DNA from: Microvirgula aerodenitrificans DSM 15089
Lineage (GTDB): Bacteria > Pseudomonadota > Gammaproteobacteria > Burkholderiales > Aquaspirillaceae
Assembly (NCBI RefSeq): GCF_000620105.1
Contig: NZ_JHVK01000019.1
Location: 1 to 64,000 of the forward strand
DNA: 64,000 nucleotides
Reading direction: 5' to 3'
The translations under genes and the position numbers were made by a program. The notes beneath the pieces are model-generated. The model saw only the letters and a program-made list of their open reading frames with translations. It searched no databases and was not told the origin of the DNA. Positions 38,223-50,593 of the stretch are shown in pieces (the first letter of the stretch is position 1; every line of letters begins with the position of its first letter).

Positions 38223-39359
38223 ATGAATAAACCCTTCCCGATGAAGTTGTCCGCCGTTGCGCTGCTTGCTGCGCTGGCCCTGTCCGGCTGCTCGCTGTTT
38301 TCCGGCAGCGACAATACGCCCGAGCCGACGCCGCTGAAGCCGCTGAAGCCACTGGTCGACCTGAAGGTCGGCTGGAAAAACAGCGTCGGCGATGCCGGCG
38401 GCTACGTGTTCGAACCGGCTTTCGACGGTGAGCGCGTGTACACCGCAGGCAATAACGGCCGCGTGCAGATCATCGATCCGGCCACCGGCCGCGAGATCGG
38501 CGGCTTCGATACCAAGGTCCGGCTGTCGGCCGGTGTCGGTGTGCGTGATGGCCGGGTGTTTGCCGTCAGCGAGCGCGGCGAACTGCTGGCCTTCACCACA
38601 CAGGGCGAATCGCGCTGGAAGGCGACGCTGACCAGCCAGGCGCTGGAAGCGCCGCAGACCGACGGCAAGACGGTCGTGGTCCGTACCGGTGACGGCAACG
38701 TGACGGCGTTCGACTTTGCCAGCGGCCAGCAACTGTGGCTGTACCAGCGCCAGCAACCGGCGCTGTCGGTGCGTTCGACCGGTGCCATGCAACTGCTCGG
38801 CTCCGACGTCGTGCTGCTGGGCCTGCCCGGCGGCGTGCTGACGGTGCTGGGTCTGGCCGATGGCCGCGCGATGTGGGAAGCCAACGTCGCCACGCCGAAG
38901 GGCGCGACCGAACTCGACCGGATGGTCGACGTCGCCAGTCGCCCGGTGTTCGACCGTGGCCAGGTGTGCGCGGTCGCCTTCCAGGGCCGCCTGAGCTGCT
39001 TCGACGCGCGTACCGCGACGCCGATGTGGTCGCGTGAAGTGTCGTCGAGCAAGGGCATTGCCCTGGACGCCGCCAATATCTACGTGACCGCCGACGACGG
39101 TTCGGTGCAGGCGTTCGACCGTACCGACGGCCGCAGCGTCTGGCGCCAGGATGGCTTCAAATACCGCAAGGTGGAGGCACCGGCCCTGCTGGGCCGCTTC
39201 GTCGTCGTGACCGACGGCGAAGGCATTGCCCACCTGCTTTCCAATGAATCGGGCGACGAGCTCGGCCGTGCGTCGATCGGCGCATCCGGCCAGCCGGTCG
39301 CCGCGGGACCGAACCTGCTGGTGCAGGGCCTCGGCCGAATCGCCCAACTGGGACTGTAA
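38223..39359 (+). CDS. bamB: Outer membrane assembly lipoprotein BamB
   Basis: A 378-residue lipoprotein of the BAM complex that inserts beta-barrel proteins into the outer membrane. The signal peptide ends with lipobox LSGC (lipidated Cys near residue 23). The rest is an eight-bladed PQQ-like propeller with repeated AxDGxVxAFD-type blades (GRVQIIDPATGREIGGFDTK; GNVTAFDFASGQQLW; GSVQAFDRTDGRSVW). It starts four bases after yfgM and precedes der, the standard order. Confidence 0.95.
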   Translation: MNKPFPMKLSAVALLAALALSGCSLFSGSDNTPEPTPLKPLKPLVDLKVGWKNSVGDAGGYVFEPAFDGERVYTAGNNGRVQIIDPATGREIGGFDTKVRLSAGVGVRDGRVFAVSERGELLAFTTQGESRWKATLTSQALEAPQTDGKTVVVRTGDGNVTAFDFASGQQLWLYQRQQPALSVRSTGAMQLLGSDVVLLGLPGGVLTVLGLADGRAMWEANVATPKGATELDRMVDVASRPVFDRGQVCAVAFQGRLSCFDARTATPMWSREVSSSKGIALDAANIYVTADDGSVQAFDRTDGRSVWRQDGFKYRKVEAPALLGRFVVVTDGEGIAHLLSNESGDELGRASIGASGQPVAAGPNLLVQGLGRIAQLGL

Positions 39360-39364
39360 ATTAA

Positions 39365-40744
39365 GTGAAACCGACTGTAGTGCTTGTCGGCCGGCCCAAT
39401 GTCGGCAAATCGACGCTGTTCAACCGGCTGACCAAAACCCGCGACGCGCTGGTGGCGGACCTGCCCGGCCTGACCCGTGACCGTCACTATGGCCACGGGC
39501 GGGTCGGTGACAAGCCGTATCTCGTGGTCGACACCGGGGGCTTCGAGCCGGTGGTCGACAGCGGCATCATGCATGAGATGGCGCGCCAGACCCTGCAGGC
39601 CGTGGATGAAGCGGACGCGGTGGTGTTCCTGGTCGATGCCCGCTCCGGGCTGACGCCGCAGGACAAGATCATCGCCAACCAGCTTCGCCAGGGCAGCCGG
39701 CCGGTCTACCTGGTGGTCAACAAGGCCGAAGGCATGAGCCGGGCCATGGTGGTGGCCGAATTCTACGAGCTGGGTCTTGGCGAGCCGTGGAGCATTTCCG
39801 GCGCCCATGGCGAAGGCGTGCGCGAACTGATGGACGAGGTGCTGGAGCCGTTTGCCGACGAGGCACCGGCAGAAGACCCGCGCCATCCGAAGTTCGCCAT
39901 CATCGGCCGGCCGAACGTCGGCAAGTCGACGCTGGTCAACGCCATCCTCGGTGAAGAACGGGTGATTGCCTTCGACCATCCGGGGACTACCCGTGACTCG
40001 ATCTACATCGATTTCGAGCGCGAAGGGAAGCCGTACACCATCATCGATACCGCCGGCGTGCGCCGTCGCGCCAAGGTGAACGAGGCAATCGAGAAATTCT
40101 CGGTGGTGAAGACGCTGCAGGCGATCGAAGACGCCAACGTCGCCGTGCTGGTGCTCGACGCCAGCCTCGACGTGTCGGACCAGGATGCGACGCTGGCCGG
40201 TTTTGCCCTCGAAGCCGGCCGGGCGCTGGTGGTCGCGGTCAACAAGTGGGACGACTGTGGCGAAGACCAGAAGCTGCGCATCAAGCACAGCATCGCCCGC
40301 AAGCTGCATTTCCTTGAATTTGCCAAATATCACTATATTTCGGCACTGAAGGGGCAGGGCGTCGGCGAGCTGTTCAAGTCCATCGACCAGGCGTACACGG
40401 CCGCAATGTGCAAGCTGGCGACGCCGAAGCTGACGCGTGCGCTGCAAGTGGCGCTGGAACGCCAGTCACCGCCGATGATCGGCCTGACCCGGCCGAAACT
40501 GCGTTATGCCCACCAGGGCGGCATGAATCCGCCGATCGTGGTGATACACGGCAATGCGCTTGATAAGTTGCCGGACAGCTATACCCGTTATCTTGAACAC
40601 AGTTTCCGCCGTATCTTCAAGCTTGAGGGTACGCCGTTGCGTGTGCAGTATAAATCGACCGACAACCCCTATACCGAACGGGCGGCACCGCCGAAACCGA
40701 CCAAGGGCAAGCCGAAACCGGTACGATACGGCAAGAAAAAATAG
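39365..40744 (+). CDS. der: Ribosome assembly GTPase Der (EngA)
   Basis: A 459-residue protein with two tandem GTPase domains and a KH-like C-terminal domain, needed for 50S subunit maturation. G1 motifs are GRPNVGKST (about 9-17) and again [10 protein letters not shown] (near 180). G3 is DTGG and DTAG, and G4 is NKAEG and NKWDD. The start is GTG 39365, five bases after bamB. The C-terminus is Lys/Pro-rich ([18 protein letters not shown]). Confidence 0.97.
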   Translation: MKPTVVLVGRPNVGKSTLFNRLTKTRDALVADLPGLTRDRHYGHGRVGDKPYLVVDTGGFEPVVDSGIMHEMARQTLQAVDEADAVVFLVDARSGLTPQDKIIANQLRQGSRPVYLVVNKAEGMSRAMVVAEFYELGLGEPWSISGAHGEGVRELMDEVLEPFADEAPAEDPRHPKFAIIGRPNVGKSTLVNAILGEERVIAFDHPGTTRDSIYIDFEREGKPYTIIDTAGVRRRAKVNEAIEKFSVVKTLQAIEDANVAVLVLDASLDVSDQDATLAGFALEAGRALVVAVNKWDDCGEDQKLRIKHSIARKLHFLEFAKYHYISALKGQGVGELFKSIDQAYTAAMCKLATPKLTRALQVALERQSPPMIGLTRPKLRYAHQGGMNPPIVVIHGNALDKLPDSYTRYLEHSFRRIFKLEGTPLRVQYKSTDNPYTERAAPPKPTKGKPKPVRYGKKK

Positions 40745-40829
40745 TGGCATCCCGGCGTTTTTCCGCTTAGAAAAATAGAACGCTATCCCGAGCGAATTAC
40801 AAAACCTTAAGTAAAATCGGAGATCAAAA

Positions 40830-41090
40830 ATGAGCACCAAAGGGCAAATGCTACAAGACCCGTTTCTGAACGTGCTGCGTAAAGAGCACGTGCCGGTGTC
40901 CATCTATCTTGTGAACGGCATCAAGCTGCAAGGGCAGATCGAGTCGTTCGATCAATATGTCGTGCTGCTGAAAAACACGGTGACCCAGATGGTGTACAAG
41001 CATGCCATCTCGACCGTGGTGCCCGCACGTCCGGTCTCCATTCCGCACGAGCATCACACCCCGGCCGGCGCTGCCCCGCAGGACGCCTGA
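40830..41090 (+). CDS. hfq: RNA chaperone Hfq
   Basis: An 86-residue Sm-like protein that forms hexamers and helps small RNAs pair with mRNAs. Sm1 is [20 protein letters not shown] and includes the proximal-face Gln. Sm2 has [10 protein letters not shown]. The C-terminal tail is short. ATG 40830 has GGAG upstream (cggagatcaaaa). hflX, hflK and hflC follow, as in E. coli. Confidence 0.98.
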   Translation: MSTKGQMLQDPFLNVLRKEHVPVSIYLVNGIKLQGQIESFDQYVVLLKNTVTQMVYKHAISTVVPARPVSIPHEHHTPAGAAPQDA

Positions 41091-41179
41091 CCGGCGACGG
41101 CGCGGGGAAGGCGGGGGTAGCCGGCAATGGACCGGTGCCCGTCAACGAGCCGCTTCCCCCGTCTGCCTTTTGTCCGACC

Positions 41180-41197
41180 GGCCGGCGATTGCCGGCC
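41180..41197 (+). terminator. Possible hfq terminator or attenuator
   Basis: Stem ggccggc (41180-41186) with gccggcc (41191-41197), loop gatt, followed by gtctgcattttgt. The T run starts late, so termination would be partial. It lies in the 144-base gap between hfq and hflX. Confidence 0.4.
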
Positions 41198-41234
41198 GTC
41201 TGCATTTTGTCATAGCTGAAAGCGATCCCTATTC

Positions 41235-42332
41235 GTGTTAGACCGTCCTGATTTTGGTGATACCGCAGTAGTTGTGTGTCTGAATTTTGGCGAGCCGGAT
41301 TTTGCCGAAGGCGTCGAGGAATGTGTCGAGCTGGTCAAGGGGGCCGGTGTCGATGTGCGCGACGTGGTAATCGGCAAGCGACAGCGACCGGATGCGGCCC
41401 TGTTTGCCGGCAAGGGCAAGGTCGAGGAAATCGGCATGGCGCTGAAGGCGCACGACGCCAATGTGGTGATCTTCAATCATGCACTGTCCCCGGCACAGCA
41501 GCGCAACCTGGAACGCTTGCTGGAATGCCGCGTGGTCGACCGAACCAGCCTGATCCTGGACATCTTCGCCCAGCGCGCACGCAGCCACGAAGGCAAGCTG
41601 CAGGTCGAACTGGCCCAGCTCAACCACCTGGCGACCCGCCTGGTGCGCGGCTGGACCCACCTGGAACGGCAAAAGGGCGGCATCGGCCTGCGCGGGCCGG
41701 GTGAAACCCAGCTCGAAACCGACCGCCGTCTGATCGGCATACGGGTCAAGCTGCTGAAAGACCGCCTGGCGCGGGTCGAACGGCAGCGGAACGTGCAGCG
41801 GCGCGGCCGCGAGCGCGGCGGCGTGTTCAGCGTTTCCATCGTCGGCTATACCAATGCCGGCAAGTCGACGCTGTTCAATTCGCTGACCAAGGCGCGCGCC
41901 TATGCGGCCGATCAGCTGTTCGCGACACTGGATACCACCAGCCGTCGGCTCTACCTTAACGAGCAGCTAAGTGTAGTGTTGTCTGATACGGTGGGCTTCA
42001 TCCGCGATCTGCCCCATTCGCTAGTTGCTGCGTTCAAGGCCACGCTGGAAGAGACGGTCAGAGCCGATCTCCTGCTGCATGTGGTCGACAGCGCCAGCGA
42101 TACCCGTGACATGCAGATCGCCGAAGTCAACAAAGTGCTGAAGGAAATCGACGCCGATGGCGTACCTCAGCTCCTGGTCTGGAACAAGTGCGATCTGAAG
42201 GGATTGCCGGCCGACATCGAGCGGGACGAACAAGGGCGTATCATTGCCGTTCGCGTCTCCGCGCTTACCGGCGAAGGCCTGGAGCTGTTGCGGGCTGCGC
42301 TTGTCGAATGCGCAAGCGCCCCCACATACTGA
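41235..42332 (+). CDS. hflX: Ribosome-splitting GTPase HflX
   Basis: A 365-residue GTPase that separates stalled or stressed 70S ribosomes. The N-terminal HflX domain holds ALFAGKGKVEEIG and NHALSPAQQRNLE. A helical part has RGPGETQLETDRR. The G domain has GYTNAGKSTLFNSL (G1), SDTVGFIRDLPH (G3) and WNKCDL (G4). The start is GTG 41235. The length is shorter than E. coli HflX (426) at the C-terminus, as in related betaproteobacteria. Confidence 0.95.
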   Translation: MLDRPDFGDTAVVVCLNFGEPDFAEGVEECVELVKGAGVDVRDVVIGKRQRPDAALFAGKGKVEEIGMALKAHDANVVIFNHALSPAQQRNLERLLECRVVDRTSLILDIFAQRARSHEGKLQVELAQLNHLATRLVRGWTHLERQKGGIGLRGPGETQLETDRRLIGIRVKLLKDRLARVERQRNVQRRGRERGGVFSVSIVGYTNAGKSTLFNSLTKARAYAADQLFATLDTTSRRLYLNEQLSVVLSDTVGFIRDLPHSLVAAFKATLEETVRADLLLHVVDSASDTRDMQIAEVNKVLKEIDADGVPQLLVWNKCDLKGLPADIERDEQGRIIAVRVSALTGEGLELLRAALVECASAPTY

Positions 42333-42370
42333 CAGCGTATTCAAACATCAAGAACCCGGACCCCGATCCC

Positions 42371-43609
42371 ATGGCACAAAACGACCCGCAACGGGGCGGA
42401 GGTCGGCGCGGCAATGACGGGCCGCCCGATCTCGACGAGCTTTTCCGCAACCTCAACAACAAGCTGTCCCGCATACTGGGCGGCAAGGGAGGTGGCGACG
42501 ACAACGGCGGCCCCTCGGCGCCGCGCTCCCCGCGTGGCGCGATGAAGGGTGGCGTGCTGGCCCTTGGCGGCGTGCTGGTGGCGCTGTGGCTGGCCAGCGG
42601 CTTCTACGTGGTCGACGCGCGTGAGGAAGGGGTGGTCCTTCAGCTGGGTCGCTTCAACCGCATCACCGATTCCGGCCTGCAGTGGCATCTGCCGTATCCG
42701 TTCGAGAAAGTCGAGATCGTCACCCTGACCGAAGTGCGTTCGGTCGAGATCGGCTATCGCGGCAACGCCAAGAATCGCGTGCTCGAAGAATCGCTGATGC
42801 TGACGGAAGACCAGAACATCATCGACGTGCAGCTGTCGGTCCAGTACGACGTCAAGGACCCGCGCGCCTTCCTGTTCAACAACGTGTTCACCGACAAGGA
42901 CGGCAAGGATGTCGTCAAGATGGTGACCGAGAGCGCGATCCGCGAAGTGGTCGGCAAGAACAAGGTCGACTTCGTGCTGAACGAGGGCCGGGGGCAGATT
43001 GCCGCCGAAACGCAGCAGGTGATCCAGGCGATGCTTGACCGCTATGGCACCGGCATCCGGGTGGCCAAGGTCAACATCAACGACGTGCAGCCGCCGGAGC
43101 AGGTGCAGGCCGCGTTCGAGGACGCCGTCAAGGCGGGCCAGGACAAGGAAAAACTGCGCAACGAAGGCCAGGCATACGCGAACGACGTCATTCCGAAGGC
43201 GCGGGGTCTTGCCACCCGCCTGCTGGAAGAGTCGCAGGGCTACAAGCAGCGCGTGATCTCCAACGCCGAGGGTGAGGCTGCGCGCTTCAAGTCGGTGCTG
43301 GGCGAATACCAGAAGGCGCCGGCGGTGACGCGCGAACGCATTTACTACGACACCATGCAGAAGGTCATGCAGGACACCACCAAGGTCATCGTCGACCAGA
43401 AGGGTGGCCAGAACCTGCTGTACCTGCCGCTGGACAAGCTGATGCAGATGACCAACCCGCAAGCGCCGGCCGCCGCCGGCAACCGGCCGCAGGCCGCCGG
43501 TACCCCGTCGGCCGAGGCCGAAGCGGTACCGCAGGCAAACGAAGGGGCGAACGGCCGCAATTTCAGCCGCGACGTGCGTCGCGGTCGTAACCAGGAAGGG
43601 GGGCAATAA
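42371..43609 (+). CDS. hflK: FtsH modulator HflK
   Basis: A 412-residue membrane protein of the SPFH/prohibitin group that forms the cage around the FtsH protease with HflC. A Gly-rich N-terminus (GGKGGGDDNGG) is followed by one membrane helix (about 60-80) and the SPFH domain (about 85-270; EGVVLQLGRFNRITDSGLQW). The C-terminal tail is Ala/Pro-rich (QAPAAAGNRPQAAG). ATG 42371 is the conserved start. It overlaps nothing and is three bases from hflC. Confidence 0.95.
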   Translation: MAQNDPQRGGGRRGNDGPPDLDELFRNLNNKLSRILGGKGGGDDNGGPSAPRSPRGAMKGGVLALGGVLVALWLASGFYVVDAREEGVVLQLGRFNRITDSGLQWHLPYPFEKVEIVTLTEVRSVEIGYRGNAKNRVLEESLMLTEDQNIIDVQLSVQYDVKDPRAFLFNNVFTDKDGKDVVKMVTESAIREVVGKNKVDFVLNEGRGQIAAETQQVIQAMLDRYGTGIRVAKVNINDVQPPEQVQAAFEDAVKAGQDKEKLRNEGQAYANDVIPKARGLATRLLEESQGYKQRVISNAEGEAARFKSVLGEYQKAPAVTRERIYYDTMQKVMQDTTKVIVDQKGGQNLLYLPLDKLMQMTNPQAPAAAGNRPQAAGTPSAEAEAVPQANEGANGRNFSRDVRRGRNQEGGQ

Positions 43610-43612
43610 GCG

Positions 43613-44500
43613 ATGGACAGACTCATTCCTGGTGTTATCGCCGTCCTCGCCGCGTTGCTGCTGCTGAGCATGTCGCTGTTCATCGTCGACCAGCGCCAGT
43701 ATGCGATGGTGTTCCAGTTCGGCGAAGTCATGCGTGTCGTGAAGGAGCCGGGCATCCAGTTCAAGGTGCCGCTGCTGCAGAACGTCCGCTACTTCGACCG
43801 CCGCATCCAGACCATCGACTCGGACACGCCGGAGCTGTTCAACACCCGCGAGAAGAAGAACGTGCTGGTGGACAGCTTCGTCAAATGGCGCGTGACCAAC
43901 GTCGAGCAGTTCTACAAGTCGGTGGGCGGCAACGAGAGCGCGGCCGTGGCCCGTCTGCGCCAGACCATCAACGACGGACTGCGCGCCGAGTTCGGCCAGA
44001 AGACCGTTGCCGACGTGATTTCCGGCCAGCGTGACCGGGTGATGGAGATCGTGCGCAAGCGCGCCGACGTCGATGCCCGCAAGATTGGTGTGGAAATTCT
44101 GGATGTCCGCTTAAAGCGCGTCGATTTTCCGGATAAAATCTCCCAGTCGGTCTACGATCGCATGCAGTCCGAGCGTCGCACGGTGGCAAGCCAGCTGCGA
44201 AGCGAGGGGGCAGCGGATGCTGAACGCATCCGGGCGGACGCTGACCGTCAGCGCGAAGTCATCCTGGCTGATGCCTACCGGCAGGCCCAGGTGGCGAAAG
44301 GCGAAGGGGATGCGCGTGCGTCCGCGATTTATGCCGACGCGTACGGCAAGAATCCTGAATTCTATTCGTTCTACCGCAGCATGGATGCCTACAAGCAGTC
44401 GTTCAAGTCCAAGGGCGACGTGATGGTGCTGGAACCGAATTCGGCCTTCTTCAAGTACATGAAGGATCCGAAGGCTTCGGCTGGCGGCGCGAAGAAGTAA
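43613..44500 (+). CDS. hflC: FtsH modulator HflC
   Basis: A 295-residue SPFH protein, partner of HflK. An N-terminal helix (about 5-24) precedes SPFH motifs (IVDQRQYAMVFQFGEVMRV; GIQFKVPLLQNVRYFDRR). The C-terminal signature DPNSEFF-like VMVLEPNSAFFKYM is present. Together they shield FtsH from some membrane substrates. A terminator follows 27 bases after the stop. Confidence 0.95.
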   Translation: MDRLIPGVIAVLAALLLLSMSLFIVDQRQYAMVFQFGEVMRVVKEPGIQFKVPLLQNVRYFDRRIQTIDSDTPELFNTREKKNVLVDSFVKWRVTNVEQFYKSVGGNESAAVARLRQTINDGLRAEFGQKTVADVISGQRDRVMEIVRKRADVDARKIGVEILDVRLKRVDFPDKISQSVYDRMQSERRTVASQLRSEGAADAERIRADADRQREVILADAYRQAQVAKGEGDARASAIYADAYGKNPEFYSFYRSMDAYKQSFKSKGDVMVLEPNSAFFKYMKDPKASAGGAKK

Positions 44501-44526
44501 TTCGAGCGACGCCGGTTCGGGTCGGC

Positions 44527-44554
44527 AAGGCGGGGGGATCGTCCCCCGCCTTTT
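44527..44554 (+). terminator. hflC terminator
   Basis: Stem aaggcggggg (44527-44536) with cccccgcctt (44543-44552), then TT, giving T4. It separates hflC from hisZ only 17 bases before the hisZ start. Confidence 0.88.
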
Positions 44555-44570
44555 AACGTGTAAAAAACTA

Positions 44571-47049
<2,479 letters not shown>

Positions 47050-47064
47050 GCAGCGCCGGGACAT

Positions 47065-47096
47065 GCAGAACGCCGCCTGAAAAGGCGGCGTTCTGC
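47065..47096 (+). terminator. purA terminator hairpin
   Basis: Perfect 13-bp stem gcagaacgccgcc (47065-47077) with ggcggcgttctgc (47084-47096), loop tgaaaa. It is followed by gttgtgatg, a poor T run, so termination may be partial or on either strand. Confidence 0.6.
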
Positions 47097-47168
47097 GTTG
47101 TGATGTTCACCGTGGCGAGGCACTGCAGCAGGCCCGATCGACAGGCGATGCCGCTGCGGGGATGCCTG

Positions 47169-47426
47169 CTACGAGCCGGTGTGGGGTCGCCGTGTCGCCT
47201 GCGCGTACAACAGCTCGCCGGCCAGGCTGGCGCCGTTCGGCCAGACCACGCGGTCGTTGTCGACGCGTGCCGCGCGGAACAGGGCCGTATCGACCAGCGC
47301 GGCAAAACGTTCGTCGTGCGGGCCGTCGATCCGGTCCAGCCACACCGTCGCGCTGACCCCGTCCGCAAAACCGACAATCAGCCGCTTGCCGGTCAGGGGG
47401 AGCACTTTGGTGAGCTTGGCTGTCAT
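47169..47426 (-). CDS. DUF2442-like small protein
   Basis: An 85-residue protein resembling DUF2442, which includes NE0471-like proteins of unknown function, sometimes found next to toxin-antitoxin genes. The pattern is KVLPLTGKRLIVGFADGVSATVWL and RVDNDRVVWPNGASLAGELL. ATG 47426 has AGGGA eight bases upstream; a longer frame to 47507 is unlikely. No toxin partner is seen. It lies behind murB. Confidence 0.7.
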   Translation of the reverse strand: MTAKLTKVLPLTGKRLIVGFADGVSATVWLDRIDGPHDERFAALVDTALFRAARVDNDRVVWPNGASLAGELLYAQATRRPHTGS

Positions 47427-47506
47427 GGGCGGTGTCCCTGTGGATTGCGACTGGAATAGTCTGAATTGTATCCGCATCTGGCTTGCCGCACAGCGGCGGC
47501 AAGGCA

Positions 47507-48529
47507 CTAAAGAATGATTGGCTCCGGTTCTATTTCTACATCATAGCGATCGCGAACGGTCTGCTGCACATGGCGGGCCAGCGCCAGTACCTCCTCGCCA
47601 CTGGCTCCGCCGCGATTGACCAGCACCAGGGCCTGGCGGTCATGGACCGCAGCCTGGCCCCGGACCAGCCCTTTCAGGCCGGCATGATCGATCAGCCAGC
47701 CGGCGGCCAGCTTGACCAGACCGGCACCGTGCGGATAGCTGACCAGGCCCGGATGGGCGGCATGCAGCCGGTCCGCCGTGGCCTGCGTCACCACCGGGTT
47801 CTTGAAGAAGCTGCCGGCATTGCCCAGCCGCGCCGGATCAGGCAGCTTGGCGGCGCGGATGCGGCACACCGCATCCGACACATCCAGCGGCGTTGGCGTC
47901 ACGATGCCGGCCGCGTCCAGTTCACGGGAAATGTCGCCATAGCCGGTGCGGGGCGAGGCATGCCGGTCGAGACGGAAATGCACGGCGGTAATGATCAGCC
48001 GGTCTTTCCACTCGCGCTTGAACACGCTGTCGCGGTAGCCGAAACGGCAGCCGACATGGTCGAAATGGTGCAGGGCACCGGTGGCAATCTCCACCGCATC
48101 GACCTGCACGATCCGCTCGCCCGCTTCGGTGCCGTAGGCGCCGATGTTCTGCACCGGGCTGGCACCGACCGTGCCGGGAATCAGGCTCAGGTTTTCCAGT
48201 CCGAACCAGCCGCGGGCCAGCGCGGAACGGACAAAGTCATGCCAGATTTCGCCGGCGGCGACACGGACCTGCACTGCGTCCGGCTGATCGTCGATGACGG
48301 CAATGCCCTTCAGCTCGATGCGGGCGACCGTGCCGGGAAAGTCGCGGGTGAACAGCACATTGCTGCCGCCGCCGAGCACCAGCCTCGGTCCGTGGCGAAA
48401 GGCGTCGTCGTCCAGCAGTGCGGCCAGCGCGGCCTCGTCGCTGACATGGACCAGGCGCCGGGCCTGGGCCGGCACGCCGAAGGTAGTGAACGGGGCCAGC
48501 GCGACGTCGTGCTGCGCGAGGAGGGTCAT
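47507..48529 (-). CDS. murB: UDP-N-acetylenolpyruvoylglucosamine reductase
   Basis: A 340-residue type I MurB that reduces UDP-GlcNAc-enolpyruvate to UDP-MurNAc with NADPH and bound FAD. FAD-site motifs are TTFGVPAQARRLV and LVLGGGSNVLFT. GLENLSLIPGTVGASPVQNIGAYG, YRDSVFKR and LGNAGSFFKNPVV (with the catalytic Ser) are typical, and a C-terminal Glu lies near 330. The start overlaps the stop of the MATE pump gene by four bases. Confidence 0.95.
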   Translation of the reverse strand: MTLLAQHDVALAPFTTFGVPAQARRLVHVSDEAALAALLDDDAFRHGPRLVLGGGSNVLFTRDFPGTVARIELKGIAVIDDQPDAVQVRVAAGEIWHDFVRSALARGWFGLENLSLIPGTVGASPVQNIGAYGTEAGERIVQVDAVEIATGALHHFDHVGCRFGYRDSVFKREWKDRLIITAVHFRLDRHASPRTGYGDISRELDAAGIVTPTPLDVSDAVCRIRAAKLPDPARLGNAGSFFKNPVVTQATADRLHAAHPGLVSYPHGAGLVKLAAGWLIDHAGLKGLVRGQAAVHDRQALVLVNRGGASGEEVLALARHVQQTVRDRYDVEIEPEPIIL

Positions 48530-49944
48530 GCGGAAACCTTTTGCAAATGTCCGGGGGCGGGAAGGGCATCATGGCTGACGCGGGCCAGCATCCAGCTCAG
48601 CAGGATGGCAGCCAGGGTCAGGCTGATGGTCAGGGCCAGCCAGAAGCCGTGCGCGCCCATCGGCCGCTCCAGCCCGAGCACGACGCCATGGCCGAGGCCG
48701 AGCCAGGCCCCGCCGGCCAGCCCGACGCCCCAGAAGGCGACCAGGTGGACCGCCATCGGCCGTGCCGTAACCTTGTAGCCGCGCAGCGCGCCGGCTGCTG
48801 CCGTCTGCGCGGCGTCGGACAGCTGGAATACCGCGGCGAACAGCAGCAGTGAGGCCGCCAGTGCGACCACGCGCGCATCGTTGCTGTACATGGCGGCGAT
48901 CGGTTCGCGCAGCAGCAGGACGCACAGCGATGTCGCACAGGCACAGAGCAGCGCCACCACCATGCCGACGCCACTGCGGAAACGTGCTGCCAGCGGGTCC
49001 TGATGGCCCAGTGCCTGGCCGACGCGGACTGTCAGCGCAGTCGCCAGGCTTTGCGGAATCATGTAGATCAGGCTGGAGAAGTTGATCACCACCTGGTGGC
49101 CGGATACGGTGACCGCACCCAGCTTGGCAATGGCCAGCGCGACGAAGGTGAAGGCGCTGACTTCCAGAAAATACGAGAACGCCACCGGTGCCCCGATACG
49201 CAGCAACTGGCGTTGCTGGGCCGGGTCCGGGCGCTCGAAGCGCTGCCACAGCCGATATGGCCGGTAGGCGGCCGCCAGCCGGGTATGGATGGCCAGCGCG
49301 ATGAAGCTGAACCAGAATACCGCCCCGGTGGCCCAGCCACAGCCGGCACCGCCGAGTTCCGGAAAGCCGAACAGGCCGTGGATCAGGATGTAGTTGAGCG
49401 GGATGTTCAGCGCCAGCGCACACAGGCTGACGATCATGATCGGCTTGGTGCGGTTGACGCTGGACGAGTAGGCATGCAGTGCGCGGTACAGCAGCACGCC
49501 CGGCACGCCGAGACCGGCACCGGTCAGAAAACCGTTGACCTTGTCAGTGACGGCCGCGTCGAGTCCGAGGTGGGCGCCGAGGAACGGCTGCACGCCAAAC
49601 AGGATGGCCATGCCGAACAGGCCGAGTGCGAGTGCGAGCCAGATGCCCTGGCGCACCGACGGGCCGATTTTTTCCGGTGCCCGGGCACCGATATGGTGGG
49701 CGACGACCGGATTCAGCGCGACCATCACCCCGGACAGGGTGATGAACACGGTGATCAGGATGCTGGAACCGATCGAGACGGCGGCGAGATCGTTGGCGCT
49801 GACCTGGCCGGCCATGACCGTGTCGACGAAGCCGGTCGCGACCTGTGCCATCTGCGCGATCATCATCGGTACTGCCAGCCGGGTTAGCGCGGACGCTTCC
49901 GCCCGCGCCTCGTGACGACGGGAGAACAGCGTGGCAATGCGCAT
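48526..49944 (-). CDS. MATE-family multidrug efflux protein (NorM-like)
   Basis: A 472-residue polytopic protein with 12 predicted helices in two MatE halves. RLAVPMMIAQMAQVATGFVDTVMAG opens the first half and LRIGAPVAFSYFLEVSAFTFVAL the second. It would export cationic drugs or dyes with Na+ or H+. ATG 49944 is chosen because MRIATLFSRRHEARAEA leads into the first helix. It forms an overlapping pair with murB. Confidence 0.9.
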   Translation of the reverse strand: MRIATLFSRRHEARAEASALTRLAVPMMIAQMAQVATGFVDTVMAGQVSANDLAAVSIGSSILITVFITLSGVMVALNPVVAHHIGARAPEKIGPSVRQGIWLALALGLFGMAILFGVQPFLGAHLGLDAAVTDKVNGFLTGAGLGVPGVLLYRALHAYSSSVNRTKPIMIVSLCALALNIPLNYILIHGLFGFPELGGAGCGWATGAVFWFSFIALAIHTRLAAAYRPYRLWQRFERPDPAQQRQLLRIGAPVAFSYFLEVSAFTFVALAIAKLGAVTVSGHQVVINFSSLIYMIPQSLATALTVRVGQALGHQDPLAARFRSGVGMVVALLCACATSLCVLLLREPIAAMYSNDARVVALAASLLLFAAVFQLSDAAQTAAAGALRGYKVTARPMAVHLVAFWGVGLAGGAWLGLGHGVVLGLERPMGAHGFWLALTISLTLAAILLSWMLARVSHDALPAPGHLQKVSA

Positions 49945-50054
49945 TCCGGGGGCCGTATCAGAAAGAGGACAGAACGCGAAGTATATCGCACTCGGCCAGG
50001 GCTGCGCCGGCACCACGGCGGGCGCCGGTGTCCTTGCCGGTCAGGGCGCCGGGC

Positions 50055-50363
50055 TCAGCCCGGTACGCGGATGGGGGTGGGGGCGTTCATCTCGCCGCTG
50101 ACCACGAAGCGGTCGCCGAAGCGTGCATTGAGGCGCAGCGCGTCGTCGAGGCGGACGGCAAGAATGGTCAGGCAGGCGGGTTGCTGGCGGTTGACGCGAT
50201 AGCCGAGAGAAAGGGCGAGGTCCGCGATCGTCAGGACGTCCTGCGGCGTGGCATTGGCCAGCGGGCGGCAACAGAGGTCGCCGCACAGGGCCGAGCGGGT
50301 CGGGGCTGTCGGGGAAGGGGAATGGCCGAACTCAATGGCGGCGTCGGTCTGGCAATCGTACAT
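50055..50363 (-). CDS. Small protein of unknown function
   Basis: A 102-residue frame with GGAG eight bases before its ATG. The middle has an ordinary soluble-protein composition (TIADLALSLGYRVNRQQPAC, LTILAVRLDDALRLNARFGD). Four Cys lie in the first two thirds (CQTD, CGDLCC). I do not recognise a domain. A 205-codon frame overlaps it on the plus strand but has no good start. It may be a real orphan. Confidence 0.5.
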   Translation of the reverse strand: MYDCQTDAAIEFGHSPSPTAPTRSALCGDLCCRPLANATPQDVLTIADLALSLGYRVNRQQPACLTILAVRLDDALRLNARFGDRFVVSGEMNAPTPIRVPG

Positions 50364-50593
50364 GGCATGTCTCCGACGACACAGCGCACCCGGTGCGACC
50401 CGGGGGACGCTTTAGCGGAATTTGAATGCGCCCCGCAAGTTGTCGTTAAATCGGCGCGGTAAAAACGGAACCGTCATCAAGCGCAGGCGGTTCCCCCTGG
50501 AAAATGCATAACGGCATGCCGTTTGCGAAAGTTATTTTCTGCGCGTCAAGCCCGGACGTCAATAACCTTGACTGACTTCAACTGTACCACTGG

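Noticed and set aside
41195-41204. gccgtctgca, close to the Neisseria DNA uptake sequence GCCGTCTGAA
   Set aside because: Single inexact copy noticed, inside a hairpin tail; not enough to claim an uptake signal.
50510-50523. 14-bp palindrome aacggcatgccgtt downstream of oxyR
   Set aside because: Isolated, with no second copy or promoter around it, and short enough to arise by chance.
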